Shown here piece after piece: positions 1 through 8,786 of a DNA stretch of 64,000 bases (position 1 is the first letter of the stretch; each line of letters starts with the position of its first letter). The stretch lies in assembly GCA_910580075.1 (NCBI GenBank), contig CAJTVR010000002.1:50765-114764 (forward strand). Direction: 5' to 3'. The notes beneath the pieces are model-generated. The model saw only the letters and a list, made by a program, of their open reading frames with translations, was not told the origin of the DNA and made no database searches. Source of the DNA: an uncultured Eubacterium sp. GTDB lineage: Bacteria; Bacillota; Clostridia; Lachnospirales; Lachnospiraceae. A program made the translations under genes and the position numbers.

Positions 1-1023
1 CATTGCAGGATGCTGGCTGGACTTCTTAGTATCGGAATGCTTGCGGCATCACTTTCCGGCTGCGGTGCGGGCGGAAATGATCACCGCCGGATTATCCGCA
101 TCGGTCACAACCAGGCTACAGACCACCCTACAAATATTGCACTGGTGGCTTTTGAAGAGTATATTGAGAGCAAACTTGGGGACAAATACAATGTAGAAGT
201 ATACCCCAGCGAACTGTTAGGCTCTCAGACGGACATGGTTCAGCTGACACAGACTGGAGCTATTGATTTTTGCGTGGCAAGCAATTCCATTCTGGAAACA
301 TTTTCGGAAAATTATACACTTTTTAACCTGCCATATCTGTTTGCTTCTGCAGAAGCATACCACATGTCCATGGATGACACAGAAATTGCAGACCCGATTT
401 TTGAGTCAACCAAACAGGCTGGTTTTGAAGCTGTCACATGGATTGATGCAGGCACCCGGAATTTTTATACCGTATCGACGCCGATTGAAACTCCGGCAGA
501 TTTAAAAGGCCTGAAAATCAGAGTACAGCAGTCGCCTACTAATGTCGAGATGATGCGGCTCTTAGGCGGTTCTGCAACACCGATGGGATTTGGCGAAGTA
601 TACACAGCTCTGCAGTCGAAAGTAATCGACGGCGCAGAAAACAATGAAATGGCACTGACCTCAAACGGTCACGGCGATGTGTGCAAATATTACTCTTATG
701 ACATGCATCAGATGATTCCTGATATTTTAATTGGCAACTGTGCATTTTTAGACGGACTGCCAGAAGATGAACGTGCTATATTTGAGGAAGGTTTTGAACT
801 TGTAAACAGCGTAGAACGTGAAGAATGGGTCAAAGCAGTAGAAGCTGCAAAAAATAAAGCAGAAAATGAGCAAGGTGTTTCTTTCCTGTATCCGGATACG
901 AAGCCGTTTCAGGAAATATGCGAATCCATGCACGCTTCCATGTTAGAGCAGTATCAGGACCTGAAGCCGATTTATGAAAAGATTCAGGAATACAACGCAC
1001 AGTATCCGTCAGAAGCAGAATAG
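1..1023 (+). CDS. TRAP transporter substrate-binding lipoprotein, DctP family (5' end outside window)
   Basis: Extracytoplasmic binding protein of a tripartite ATP-independent periplasmic-type transporter; it should capture a carboxylated sugar acid and hand it to the two membrane subunits that follow. A hydrophobic signal ends in a lipobox (LSGC), so the mature protein is probably lipid anchored. The DctP fold is shown by LLGSQTDMVQ, the LKGLKIRVQ segment (its Arg is the usual carboxylate ligand in this family) and VIDGAENN. An ATG lies at position 10, but the frame is open to base 1 and no basic n-region is present, so the true start is probably upstream of the window. Neighbouring uxuA and uxuB-like genes suggest that the substrate is a hexuronate such as glucuronate or galacturonate; the substrate is inferred from context only. 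Confidence 0.9.
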   Translation, partial: HCRMLAGLLSIGMLAASLSGCGAGGNDHRRIIRIGHNQATDHPTNIALVAFEEYIESKLGDKYNVEVYPSELLGSQTDMVQLTQTGAIDFCVASNSILETFSENYTLFNLPYLFASAEAYHMSMDDTEIADPIFESTKQAGFEAVTWIDAGTRNFYTVSTPIETPADLKGLKIRVQQSPTNVEMMRLLGGSATPMGFGEVYTALQSKVIDGAENNEMALTSNGHGDVCKYYSYDMHQMIPDILIGNCAFLDGLPEDERAIFEEGFELVNSVEREEWVKAVEAAKNKAENEQGVSFLYPDTKPFQEICESMHASMLEQYQDLKPIYEKIQEYNAQYPSEAE

Positions 1024-1037
1024 GAGGTATCAGTTTT

Positions 1038-1523
1038 ATGAAAGCATTTCGAAATGGGATTACACAAATCTTAAATGTTCTGGCTGGAATCAGCTTTCTT
1101 GCAATGGTAATTCTGACCTGCTGGCAGGTACTGACCCGGTATGTATTCCAAAACCCGTCCACATGGTCAGAAGAGCTGGTAAGCTACCTGTTTGCATGGA
1201 TGAGTCTGTTAGGCGCTTCTTTAGTCACCTGTGAACGCGGACATATGAATATTCCGATTGTTGTGGAACAGTTTTCCAAACCTGTACAAAAAGGCCTGAA
1301 CTGCCTGGGAGAGCTCATCGCATTTTTATTCTCTGCAGCTATCCTTGTATTCGGCGGTGTTCAGATTACAGCCCTGGCTATGGGACAGATGACTTCTTCG
1401 CTTGGCGTGCCGATTGGAATTTTTTATGTCGTGCTGCCGCTTTGCGGTATTTTAAATATGATTTATACAGTTTTAAACATGATTGATATTATACAGGATC
1501 AGACAGAAAAGGAGGCGGCGTAA
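1038..1523 (+). CDS. TRAP transporter small permease, DctQ family
   Basis: Small membrane subunit (161 residues) of the TRAP transporter, with four predicted transmembrane helices. The family-typical stretch TRYVFQNPSTWSEELVSYLF (roughly residues 33-52) is clear. The ATG at 1038 follows AGGAGGT by a normal distance, and the gene ends directly against the start of the large permease, so the two should be translationally coupled. With the binding protein before it and DctM after it, the transporter is complete except for the 5' end of the first gene. Confidence 0.92.
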   Translation: MKAFRNGITQILNVLAGISFLAMVILTCWQVLTRYVFQNPSTWSEELVSYLFAWMSLLGASLVTCERGHMNIPIVVEQFSKPVQKGLNCLGELIAFLFSAAILVFGGVQITALAMGQMTSSLGVPIGIFYVVLPLCGILNMIYTVLNMIDIIQDQTEKEAA

Positions 1524-2825
1524 ATGGCAATACAGTCACTAGTTATTATTCTTGTTGTATTATTAATCCTGCTTGCACTGGGCGTACCGATTGCATATTC
1601 GATTGGAATCTCCGCACTGGTAGCTATTCTGCAGACAGTCCCTCTGGATATTTCTGTCGTCACCGCTGCCCAGAGAACCTTTGTGGGCATGAGTAAATTC
1701 AGTCTGACTGCTATACCGTTTTTCATTCTGGCAGGCAATCTGATGAACCAGGGCGGTATTGCAAAACGCCTGGTTGATTTTGTTATGGCAATCCTTGGCA
1801 AGCTGCCGGGAGCCCTGCTCGTAACAAACGCGGGTGCCAATGCCCTGTTTGGAGCAATTTCCGGTTCTGCTTCCGCTGCAGCTGCTGCAGTAGGCAGCAT
1901 GGTAAAAGAAGGGGAAGAAGAACTCGGATATGATCCTGCTTTATGTGCTGCAACCAATGGGGCATCCGCTCCGTCTGGTTTATTAATACCGCCTTCAAAC
2001 GCGCTGATTACATATTCGCTTGCATCCGGCGGCACATCTGTTGCTGCCCTGTTCTTAGGCGGATATGTACCGGGATTTCTGTGGGCTTTATGCTGTATCA
2101 TTGTCGGCGTCATCCTTGCAAAACACAAAGGTTATAAAGGCGCCCAAGGCAAATATGACTGGAAAAACCTCGCATCCACAACTATAAGTGCTTTGCCGGC
2201 CCTTTCCCTGATTGTAATCGTAATCGGCGGAATCGTGGCAGGTGTATTTACAGCTACAGAAGGATCGGCAATTGCAGTCGTTTATGCATTACTGCTTGGT
2301 GTGTTATACCGCAACATTACCCTGAAATCCTTTTGGGAAATCGTGGTAAGCAGTGCCAAAATGAGCGGCATGGTTGTATTCTTAATCGGCGTATCGAACA
2401 TCTTAGGCTGGGTAATGGCATTTATGCAGATTCCTCAGGCTGTTTCTGCCGCACTGTTAGGACTGACAGATAACTATATTTTAATACTGCTTATCATGAA
2501 TGTCATCCTTCTTATCGCAGGAACTTTTATGGACGTTACACCTGCCATACTGATTTTTACACCGCTCTTTTTACCGATTGTCCAGACTTTCGGCATGCAC
2601 CCGGTACATTTTGGCCTGATCTTAGTTTACAACCTCTGTATTGGGAATATTACCCCTCCAGTAGGAAACACACTGTTTGTAGCAATCAAGGTAGGCGATA
2701 CTTCACTGGCTAAAACAATACCGTATATGCTCTGGTATTATGCAGCAATTTTATTAGGGCTTTTATTAATCACTTACGTTCCGTTCTTAAGTACCGGTTT
2801 ACCGATGGCAGCGGGACTCATTTAA
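1524..2825 (+). CDS. TRAP transporter large permease, DctM family
   Basis: Main translocation subunit (433 residues, about 11-12 hydrophobic segments), expected to drive ion-coupled uptake of the sugar acid delivered by the DctP protein. Family features include AGNLMNQGGIAKRLVDF near residue 70, an Ala/Gly-rich SGSASAAAAAVGS stretch, the IPPSNALI motif and a C-terminal NITPPVGNTLF motif. The ATG follows the DctQ stop without a gap, and GGAGG lies inside the end of dctQ. Length is normal for the family. Twenty-one bases separate it from uxuA, indicating one transcript. Confidence 0.94.
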   Translation: MAIQSLVIILVVLLILLALGVPIAYSIGISALVAILQTVPLDISVVTAAQRTFVGMSKFSLTAIPFFILAGNLMNQGGIAKRLVDFVMAILGKLPGALLVTNAGANALFGAISGSASAAAAAVGSMVKEGEEELGYDPALCAATNGASAPSGLLIPPSNALITYSLASGGTSVAALFLGGYVPGFLWALCCIIVGVILAKHKGYKGAQGKYDWKNLASTTISALPALSLIVIVIGGIVAGVFTATEGSAIAVVYALLLGVLYRNITLKSFWEIVVSSAKMSGMVVFLIGVSNILGWVMAFMQIPQAVSAALLGLTDNYILILLIMNVILLIAGTFMDVTPAILIFTPLFLPIVQTFGMHPVHFGLILVYNLCIGNITPPVGNTLFVAIKVGDTSLAKTIPYMLWYYAAILLGLLLITYVPFLSTGLPMAAGLI

Positions 2826-2846
2826 TAACGAAAGGAGAAACATATT

Positions 2847-3923
2847 ATGCAGATGACATTTCGCTGGTATGGCGAAGGAAACGACAGTATTACACCGGAA
2901 ATGATTAAGCAGATTCCTGGCGTAACCGGACTGGTATGGGCACTTCACGACAAACAGGCAGGAGAAGTCTGGGAAGTAGAAGAAATCGAAAAAGCAAGAC
3001 AGCAGATTGAGGGAGCAGGATTCAATATGGACGTTGTAGAAAGTGTAAACGTCCATGACGATATCAAAATCGGCCTTCCTACCAGAGACAAATACATTGA
3101 AAACTACAAAACAACACTGCGCAATCTTGCAAAATTTGGCGTAAAAGTAGTAACTTATAACTTCATGCCGATTTTTGACTGGACAAGAACCGACCTGTTC
3201 CATCCGTTAGAAGACGGCTCTACTGCACTGTTTTATGAAAAAGACCGTATACATGACGATTACAAGGAAATGGCTGACTACATCCTGAATAATCTGCATG
3301 GCATGACTTTCCCTGGCTGGGAACCGGAAAGAATGGCAAAATTAGACGAGCTTTTTGAAGCATACCGTCCGGTAACTAAGGAAAAACTATGGGAGAACCT
3401 GAAATATTTCCTGGAAGCAATTATGCCGGTCTGCCATGAGACAAATATTAAAATGGCGATTCATCAGGACGATCCGCCATGGGATATTTTCGGTATTCCG
3501 CGTCTGCTTTGTGATAAAGAAGCCATTGGACGCTTTTTAAGCATGGTAGATGACGAATATAACTGCCTGTGCCTGTGCTCCGGATCTCTTGGTGCAAATA
3601 AAGAAAACAATGTGGCTGATATCGTCCGCACATACTGCGACCGTATTGCATTTGCCCACATCCGCAATGTACGCCATTATCCAAACGGAGATTTTACAGA
3701 GGCTTCCCATCGTGACTGTGACGGCGATACAGGCATTCTGGATATTGTAAAAGCTTACCACGACTGCGGCTATACCGGCTATGTACGCCCGGATCACGGA
3801 CGCCATATCTGGGGCGAACAGTGCAGGCCAGGTTACGGCCTATATGACCGCGCGCTCGGCATTATGTATCTGTGGGGCTGCTGGGATATGCTGGAAAAGA
3901 CAGAAGGAAAAGTTACAAAATAA
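2847..3923 (+). CDS. uxuA: Mannonate dehydratase
   Basis: Converts D-mannonate to 2-keto-3-deoxygluconate in hexuronate breakdown; cytoplasmic. The 358-residue protein has the TIM-barrel UxuA pattern: an N-terminal MTFRWYGEGND, HQDDPPWDIFGIPRL (about residues 207-221), CSGSLG, FAHIRN and the C-terminal RPDHGR motif, which supply the metal and substrate ligands known in the family. Its length fits the Gram-positive type (the E. coli enzyme is somewhat longer). AAAGGAG precedes the ATG. It sits between a TRAP transporter and a mannonate-oxidoreductase-like SDR, the expected pathway neighbours. Confidence 0.95.
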   Translation: MQMTFRWYGEGNDSITPEMIKQIPGVTGLVWALHDKQAGEVWEVEEIEKARQQIEGAGFNMDVVESVNVHDDIKIGLPTRDKYIENYKTTLRNLAKFGVKVVTYNFMPIFDWTRTDLFHPLEDGSTALFYEKDRIHDDYKEMADYILNNLHGMTFPGWEPERMAKLDELFEAYRPVTKEKLWENLKYFLEAIMPVCHETNIKMAIHQDDPPWDIFGIPRLLCDKEAIGRFLSMVDDEYNCLCLCSGSLGANKENNVADIVRTYCDRIAFAHIRNVRHYPNGDFTEASHRDCDGDTGILDIVKAYHDCGYTGYVRPDHGRHIWGEQCRPGYGLYDRALGIMYLWGCWDMLEKTEGKVTK

Positions 3924-3969
3924 TCTGTTTAAAACAAGGTTCTAAATTAAATTTTGAGAGGAGAAGAAA

Positions 3970-4812
3970 ATGAATTTACCTTTAAACATTGATTTCTCAG
4001 GAAAAGTAGTTGTTGTTACAGGCGCAGGCGGCGTTTTATGCGGCGATATGGCAAAAGCATTTGCACAGGCCGGCGCAAAAGTAGCGGCTCTGGATTTAAA
4101 TGAAGAAGCTGTAAAAAAACTTGCTGACGAATGCAAGGCACAGGGCTATATCTGCGAAGGTTACAAAGCAAACGTGCTTGAACCGGAAGCACTTGCACAG
4201 GTTCATGAAGCTGTGTTAAAAGACCTCGGCCCATGCGATATTCTCGTAAACGGCGCAGGCGGCAATAACCCAAGAGCAACAACGGACAACGAATACCACC
4301 ATGAAGCAAAAGAAGGCCAGAAAACATTTTTCGACCTGGATGCAGCCGGCGTGGATTTCGTATTTAAACTGAATTTCCAGGGAACCCTGCTTCCGACACA
4401 GCAGTTTGCAAAAGATATGGTTGAGAAAAAATCAGGCTGTATTTTAAATATCTCTTCCATGAATGCTTATATTCCGCTTACAAAAATACCGGCTTATTCC
4501 GGTGCAAAAGCTGCTATTTCCAACTTTACACAGTGGCTGGCTACCCATTTTGCCGGAACCGGAATCCGCTGCAACGCAATCGCTCCTGGATTTTTAGTAT
4601 CCAACCAGAACCGGGCGCTGCTGTTTAACGAAGACGGAACACCGACTGCACGCTCCAACAAAATCTTAAACGGAACTCCTACCGGACGTTTTGTGGACAG
4701 CGAAGAGCTTCTTGGAGGCGTATTCTTCCTTTGTGACGACAAAGCTGCCAGTGCGATTACCGGAGTGGTACTGCCGATTGATGCGGGATTTGCTGCTTAT
4801 TCAGGTGTTTAA
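3970..4812 (+). CDS. uxuB: SDR-family D-mannonate oxidoreductase (fructuronate reductase)
   Basis: Probable NAD(H)-dependent interconversion of D-fructuronate and D-mannonate, the step before UxuA. At 280 residues it is a short-chain dehydrogenase: the TGAGGVLC nucleotide-binding loop near residue 17, NGAGGNNP, ISSMNAY and the catalytic YSGAK pair. It resembles the Bacillus YjmF/UxuB type, not the long-chain E. coli UxuB. A strong GAGGAGAAG site precedes the ATG, 46 bases after uxuA. The SDR fold is certain; the substrate is inferred from the family and the uxuA neighbour. Confidence 0.85.
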   Translation: MNLPLNIDFSGKVVVVTGAGGVLCGDMAKAFAQAGAKVAALDLNEEAVKKLADECKAQGYICEGYKANVLEPEALAQVHEAVLKDLGPCDILVNGAGGNNPRATTDNEYHHEAKEGQKTFFDLDAAGVDFVFKLNFQGTLLPTQQFAKDMVEKKSGCILNISSMNAYIPLTKIPAYSGAKAAISNFTQWLATHFAGTGIRCNAIAPGFLVSNQNRALLFNEDGTPTARSNKILNGTPTGRFVDSEELLGGVFFLCDDKAASAITGVVLPIDAGFAAYSGV

Positions 4813-4890
4813 TAAAATTCAATACTTGCACACTGGATGCGCTTCATCTGGCGAATGGCCTGTGTGCATATAATGTGTGGGGATTTTTAT

Positions 4891-4938
4891 ATAAAGCCGG
4901 CGGGCTGTACTTTTGAGGGTGCAGGCCGTCGGCTTTAT
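4891..4938. terminator. Strong hairpin after the uxu operon
   Basis: A 48-base near-perfect inverted repeat with arms reading ATAAAGCCG...CGGCTTTAT and extending inward through CGG/CCG and CTG/CAG. It lies about 80 bases after the uxuB-like stop codon and could end that transcript. There is no clear T tract on the plus strand; the T-rich side is on the minus strand, so it could also act on antisense transcription. Confidence 0.5.
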
Positions 4939-4955
4939 GGTGTATTGTATAGGTT

Positions 4956-5250
4956 ATCCGGACGCCAGGCGGAGAAACTTTTTCCTTTTTTTGTTCCGCC
5001 TGCGAACAGTAAGAACTTCTAAATTTTCTGCTTCCAGTCTCTGGCAGCGGACGGACCGGTGCCTGATGCCCTGACGCTGTGGCATGCTTTATGTATTGGC
5101 ACTGGCAGGCACCTTTTGGGGCTTCCAGGTTTTTACACGCGTCAGGCAGTGTGCCCCAAATCCTGGATACTGGGCAGAAAATTAAGAATTTCTAACTGTT
5201 CTACGGAGTCACAAAAAAAGGAAAAAGTTTCTCCGCCTGGCGTCCGGGCA
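4956..5250. repeat. Full-length copy of the GGACGCC structured repeat element
   Basis: About 295 bases bounded by long inverted repeats: the left end reads GGACGCCAGGCGGAG and the right end CTCCGCCTGGCGTCC. The pairing continues through an A/T-rich arm to TTTTCTGC / GCAGAAAA, giving a terminal stem of about 75 bases. Two smaller stems lie inside: GGTGCCTG with CAGGCACC, and TGGGGC with GCCCCA. Short reading frames across it have no ribosome site and are not genes. It occupies the gap between the uxu operon and the convergent ABC permease gene. Confidence 0.85.
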
Positions 5251-5262
5251 TCTATTTCTCCT

Positions 5263-7605
5263 CTATTCCCCCATAAGCATCTCCCTCGGCACAATTTTTC
5301 GTATCCTCAACGAAAGCAGGCATGTCATCGCAAATGTATATACAATCATCCCTGCACCGGCTGCCGCTAAAAACCCGCCTGGTACGGCAAAGGTGCATTT
5401 TAAAATCCCAATGCCCCTTAAAAACAGCCCTGTCAGAGGATTAATCACCATGCTGTTTAGAAAAAATCCAACCAGAACCGAAATCATAACCGGAGGCATT
5501 AAGCACAGTGCTGTCTGCATTACGAGCTGACCCGTCGTGTATCCAAGCGCTTTGAGTATTCCGTATTCCTGCTTTTTGCGGTTCAGCATCGTCCTTACAA
5601 GCAGATACAGCACAAAGATAATGACTGCAGCACTCAGAATGAGAATGCCCGTTACAATGATTTTCATAAGCGTCACATAAACGCTCGCCGTTCCTTCCAG
5701 TATTGACTGTACATTGACTACGCCATTCACGCCTCCCGCCAGCTGAGTGCTGATCTCTTCGTTAAACGCATCAATGTCTGTTCCTTTTGTCAGATTCAGA
5801 TAATAGCTTAAATCCGGCAGTCTGCCCATGCGCTGATAGCCGTCCCTGGTCAGCAGACAGTCTTTTCCAAGATTATTGCTGATCTGTGTAAATCCGCAAA
5901 TCAGATATTTCGCTTCCGTGCCGTCTGCCGTAAGTGTAATTTCATCCCCGATGCGCAGATGACGTTCTTTTGCATATTTGACCGCGGCTGCCATTTCGTT
6001 ATCGTACTTTGGAAACCTTCCTTCTATACAGACGCGCTTATTATTGACCATGGAAAAATCTTCTGACATCGTAGCCACCAGTTCGATGCCGCCTGCATGA
6101 CGCACTTCCCTCGAAGTATACAGGTATACTTTTTCTACCCGCGGATCCTTTTCCATCATCCGCAGAAATTCTGCCTCATGTCCAGGTGCGACATTGATAC
6201 AGCTGTCAGCCGTCTCGCCTACAATCAGATCTACGAAAGGTGTCATATCCGTAATCACATTTTCTACCATCAGACCGGAAAATACCACGACCAGTGAGAG
6301 TACATACATCGTAATGCAGATAATCACGTTCTGCTTCAGACTCGAACAGGCTGTCTTGAAGGCAAGTGCGGTATTTACAGGCAGACTGCTTTTTTCAAGC
6401 GAAATCCAGTTCCTTTTAAAATTATGCGTCTTCATTCCCTGGCGCAGTGCGGCGACCGGCTCCGTCTTTTTTATTTTCCAGGAAGACAAAAGAACCGCCG
6501 CTGCCACTGAACCGCCCAGAATTGCAACTGTCAGAAGACCCGGAACCGGCAGAAAACGAACTTCATACGGAATCCCTGTCTGTGAAACCATCATCGTGTT
6601 AATTCCCGGAAACAGCATATAAGACCCGGCGATTCCAGCTGCCGCACTTATTATCGTAATACCCAGATACTGCAGCAGAAGCTGCCGGATTAACTGAACG
6701 CCCGTGTACCCGGCTGCCTTTAGTACGCCAAGATTTTTCATGTTTTCCTGAATATCATTTAAAATATTTGAACAGGTCACTACAAGGACAATGATTAAGA
6801 TGAAAAATGCCATGGCACTGACTACACCGGAGCAGACCATCTGTGAAATATAACGGGATGATGAAACCATCGCATAAGAATTGCTGAACATATAGATATC
6901 CGGATACTCAGCCGATATTCTGTTTTTCAGCGATGCTTCAAAATCTTCACTCTTTGTTTTATCCTGAATGCGTACCGAAAGATAGACAGATTTTAACGCA
7001 TAGCCTTTTTCTTCCAGTTCCTGATACTGATCTTGTGTTAAAAGCAGCGTGCACATGCCGCAGTTATGCGACCCGGCCATAGAGCTGTTTAGAAAACCGC
7101 AGACCGGATAATTTACCGAATGGCTGCCAATACTGATATCAATCGTCTTTCCCGCTGCAATTTCACCGGTTTTATAAAGCATCGGAAGATAAATGCCTTC
7201 TGACAGACTGCCTTGTTCTGTAATTTCCACTCTCCCTGACGGACGTGACAGTGCTTCTTCCTTTTTTAATATTACAAACTCTGTATTCATCTCTCCGCTA
7301 TTATAATGGAAGGAACCCGGCATGCTTAAAGCGTCTGACATATAATACTCTGTAACACTTGTATCGTTTTGCAGTATATCTGATAAAAAATCTTTCATGC
7401 TGCCGCTGCTGTCTCCCAGGACAAAAGCCGCATGCTCGCCGTTGAGCCGCTCATGGCAGCGCTCAAAATTCTGCTTATAATCCATTGCCAGCATCAGCCA
7501 GATATTGAGCATAAGTGCCGCTGACAGTACAAGCGCCGCAATTGCTGCCGTCTGCCCTTTTGCCCTTCGCAGGCCGGATTTTATAAGTAACAGATTCCTT
7601 AACAT
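5263..7605 (-). CDS. ABC transporter permease with two FtsX/MacB-type domains
   Basis: Large membrane subunit (about 780 residues) paired with the ATPase just upstream. One N-terminal helix is followed by a large outside domain, then an FtsX-type block of three helices containing MKNLGVLKAAGYT, a central helix, a second outside domain, and a C-terminal FtsX block with KKQEYGILKALGYT. This duplicated layout is typical of exporters and of peptide-antibiotic sensing or resistance transporters. I start it at the ATG at 7605 (MLRNLLLIKSG), one base after the ATPase stop, instead of at the earlier in-frame start, which would overlap the ATPase by 65 bases. The divergent two-component system fits a sense-and-respond module. 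Confidence 0.88.
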   Translation of the reverse strand: MLRNLLLIKSGLRRAKGQTAAIAALVLSAALMLNIWLMLAMDYKQNFERCHERLNGEHAAFVLGDSSGSMKDFLSDILQNDTSVTEYYMSDALSMPGSFHYNSGEMNTEFVILKKEEALSRPSGRVEITEQGSLSEGIYLPMLYKTGEIAAGKTIDISIGSHSVNYPVCGFLNSSMAGSHNCGMCTLLLTQDQYQELEEKGYALKSVYLSVRIQDKTKSEDFEASLKNRISAEYPDIYMFSNSYAMVSSSRYISQMVCSGVVSAMAFFILIIVLVVTCSNILNDIQENMKNLGVLKAAGYTGVQLIRQLLLQYLGITIISAAAGIAGSYMLFPGINTMMVSQTGIPYEVRFLPVPGLLTVAILGGSVAAAVLLSSWKIKKTEPVAALRQGMKTHNFKRNWISLEKSSLPVNTALAFKTACSSLKQNVIICITMYVLSLVVVFSGLMVENVITDMTPFVDLIVGETADSCINVAPGHEAEFLRMMEKDPRVEKVYLYTSREVRHAGGIELVATMSEDFSMVNNKRVCIEGRFPKYDNEMAAAVKYAKERHLRIGDEITLTADGTEAKYLICGFTQISNNLGKDCLLTRDGYQRMGRLPDLSYYLNLTKGTDIDAFNEEISTQLAGGVNGVVNVQSILEGTASVYVTLMKIIVTGILILSAAVIIFVLYLLVRTMLNRKKQEYGILKALGYTTGQLVMQTALCLMPPVMISVLVGFFLNSMVINPLTGLFLRGIGILKCTFAVPGGFLAAAGAGMIVYTFAMTCLLSLRIRKIVPREMLMGE

Positions 7606-7606
7606 A

Positions 7607-8365
7607 TTACCACCCCATTTCCGAAAGAAAGGCTGACAGTTTTTCATGCCTTGCCATATCTCCATGCACATATCTGCCGAGCTGGCATTCTCCTATAATA
7701 CTGCCGTCTTTTAAGTACAAAATCCGGTTTCCCCTCCTGGCTGACCGCATATCATGGGTTACCATAACCACACTCTGTCCTGATTCATGAAACCGGCTGA
7801 ACATATCCAGCACATCCAGCCCTGTTTTTGAATTCAGCGCCCCGGTCGGCTCATCGGCAAACAGTATTTTCGGTGAATTAATCAGCCCTCTTACAATTCC
7901 GACACGCTGCGCTTCCCCGCCGGAAATCTGCGCCGGAAATTTTTTCTGCATTTCCTCAGAAATTCCAGCCTTTTCAAACAATTCCCTGGTCCGTGCAGCC
8001 ACCGCTTTTTTATCCTTTGACACAAGCAGCCCGGCTGCGAGCACATTGTCCAAAAGACTCATGCTGTCAATCAGATAAATCTGCTGAAAGACAAATCCGC
8101 AGTTTCTGCGCCGGAATACGGCCAGTTCGTCTGTACTGCAGCGGGATATTTCCTGTCCCGCAAATGTAATTGTGCCAAGCGTCGGCGTATCCATTCCTGA
8201 GAGCGCATACATAAGCGTCGATTTTCCGGCTCCGCTCGCGCCCATAATAACAGTAAAATCTCCTTCGTATAAATCCAGGTCAATATTTTTTAAAATATGC
8301 TGCATAGTCCCTCCGTTTGAAAAAGACTTGCTTAAATTTTCGGTTCTGATCAATATCTGATTCAT
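7607..8365 (-). CDS. ABC transporter ATP-binding protein
   Basis: ATPase (252 residues) that should power the FtsX-type permease encoded directly after it. All signature elements are present: Walker A GASGAGKST, Q-loop FVFQQIYL, signature ISGGEAQRV, Walker B ILFADEPTGAL and the H-loop VMVTHD. It is of the LolD/MacB subgroup. An AGGAGGGGGAG-type site precedes the ATG. About 40-80 bases upstream lie direct repeats that look like binding sites for an OmpR-type regulator such as the divergent one. Confidence 0.93.
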   Translation of the reverse strand: MNQILIRTENLSKSFSNGGTMQHILKNIDLDLYEGDFTVIMGASGAGKSTLMYALSGMDTPTLGTITFAGQEISRCSTDELAVFRRRNCGFVFQQIYLIDSMSLLDNVLAAGLLVSKDKKAVAARTRELFEKAGISEEMQKKFPAQISGGEAQRVGIVRGLINSPKILFADEPTGALNSKTGLDVLDMFSRFHESGQSVVMVTHDMRSARRGNRILYLKDGSIIGECQLGRYVHGDMARHEKLSAFLSEMGW

Positions 8366-8406
8366 AGGCTCCCCCTCCTTTTCATATCCTCATTTTAGAT
8401 TTTTAA

Positions 8407-8446
8407 CCCTTAAATGTCTTTAGGGAATTCTTAAACATTTCTTAAA
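8407..8446 (-). promoter_or_regulatory. Candidate response-regulator box upstream of the ABC ATPase gene
   Basis: On the plus strand TTCTTAAA occurs at 8428-8435 and again at 8439-8446, a perfect 8-base direct repeat with an 11-base period. A related CCCTTAAA lies at 8407-8414. OmpR/PhoB-type regulators usually bind direct half-sites spaced by about one helical turn, and such a regulator is encoded divergently at 8787. Assignment of this site to that regulator is inference. Confidence 0.55.
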
Positions 8447-8546
8447 TCGTTCAGGCGGCAGATGCTGAACTTCGTATGTAAGTAAATAATATTAGGATGC
8501 AAATAACTGTATTTAGTGATATAATACAAAAGGATTCACTGTTATA

Positions 8547-8786
8547 TATGCAATCTGCATATTATTTTGATTTAGGACGCAGACATGCGGACTCGCTGCT
8601 TTTATGCATCCTGCATATTTTTTGATTTAGGACGTAACTACTGGTCCGTCCGCCGCCATAGCCTTGAAACACAAAATTTAGAATTTCTTACTGTTCGAAG
8701 GCGGAGCAGAAAAAGGAAAAAGTTTCTCCGCCCGGCGTCCAGGTGATCTATGCATTGTGCCTATCATTTTGTTTTAGGAGGTAATC
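8547..8786 (+). repeat. Triplicated leader segment before the response-regulator gene
   Basis: A segment of the form TATGCA..TGCAT, then TTTTGATTTAGGACG, appears at 8547-8580, at 8603-8638 (56 bases later) and, diverged, at 8749-8786, where it forms the real ribosome site TTAGGAGGTAATC before the ATG at 8787. The first two copies each carry a perfect dyad ATGCA-N3-TGCAT (8548-8560 and 8604-8616). A half copy of the GGACGCC repeat sits between copies two and three. The region therefore arose by tandem duplication of the leader followed by an insertion. Confidence 0.75.
8643..8744. repeat. Right-half copy of the GGACGCC repeat element
   Basis: About 100 bases matching only the right part of the element: GGTCCGTCCG, the arm AAAATTTAGAATTTCT, then the end AAAAAGTTTCTCCGCCCGGC. 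The matching left arm is absent, so it cannot form the long terminal stem and is probably a deletion remnant. It interrupts the triplicated leader of the response-regulator gene. Confidence 0.8.

Noticed and set aside
1499..2128. 209-residue minus-strand frame
   Set aside because: Antisense shadow of the DctM gene, whose protein features are unmistakable.
5059..5370. 103-residue plus-strand frame
   Set aside because: Runs through the structured repeat element and into the 3' end of the ABC permease gene; no ribosome site.
7606..7671. 22-residue longer N-terminus for the ABC permease
   Set aside because: It would overlap the ATPase gene; the ATG at 7605 follows the ATPase stop and begins a typical FtsX N-terminus.
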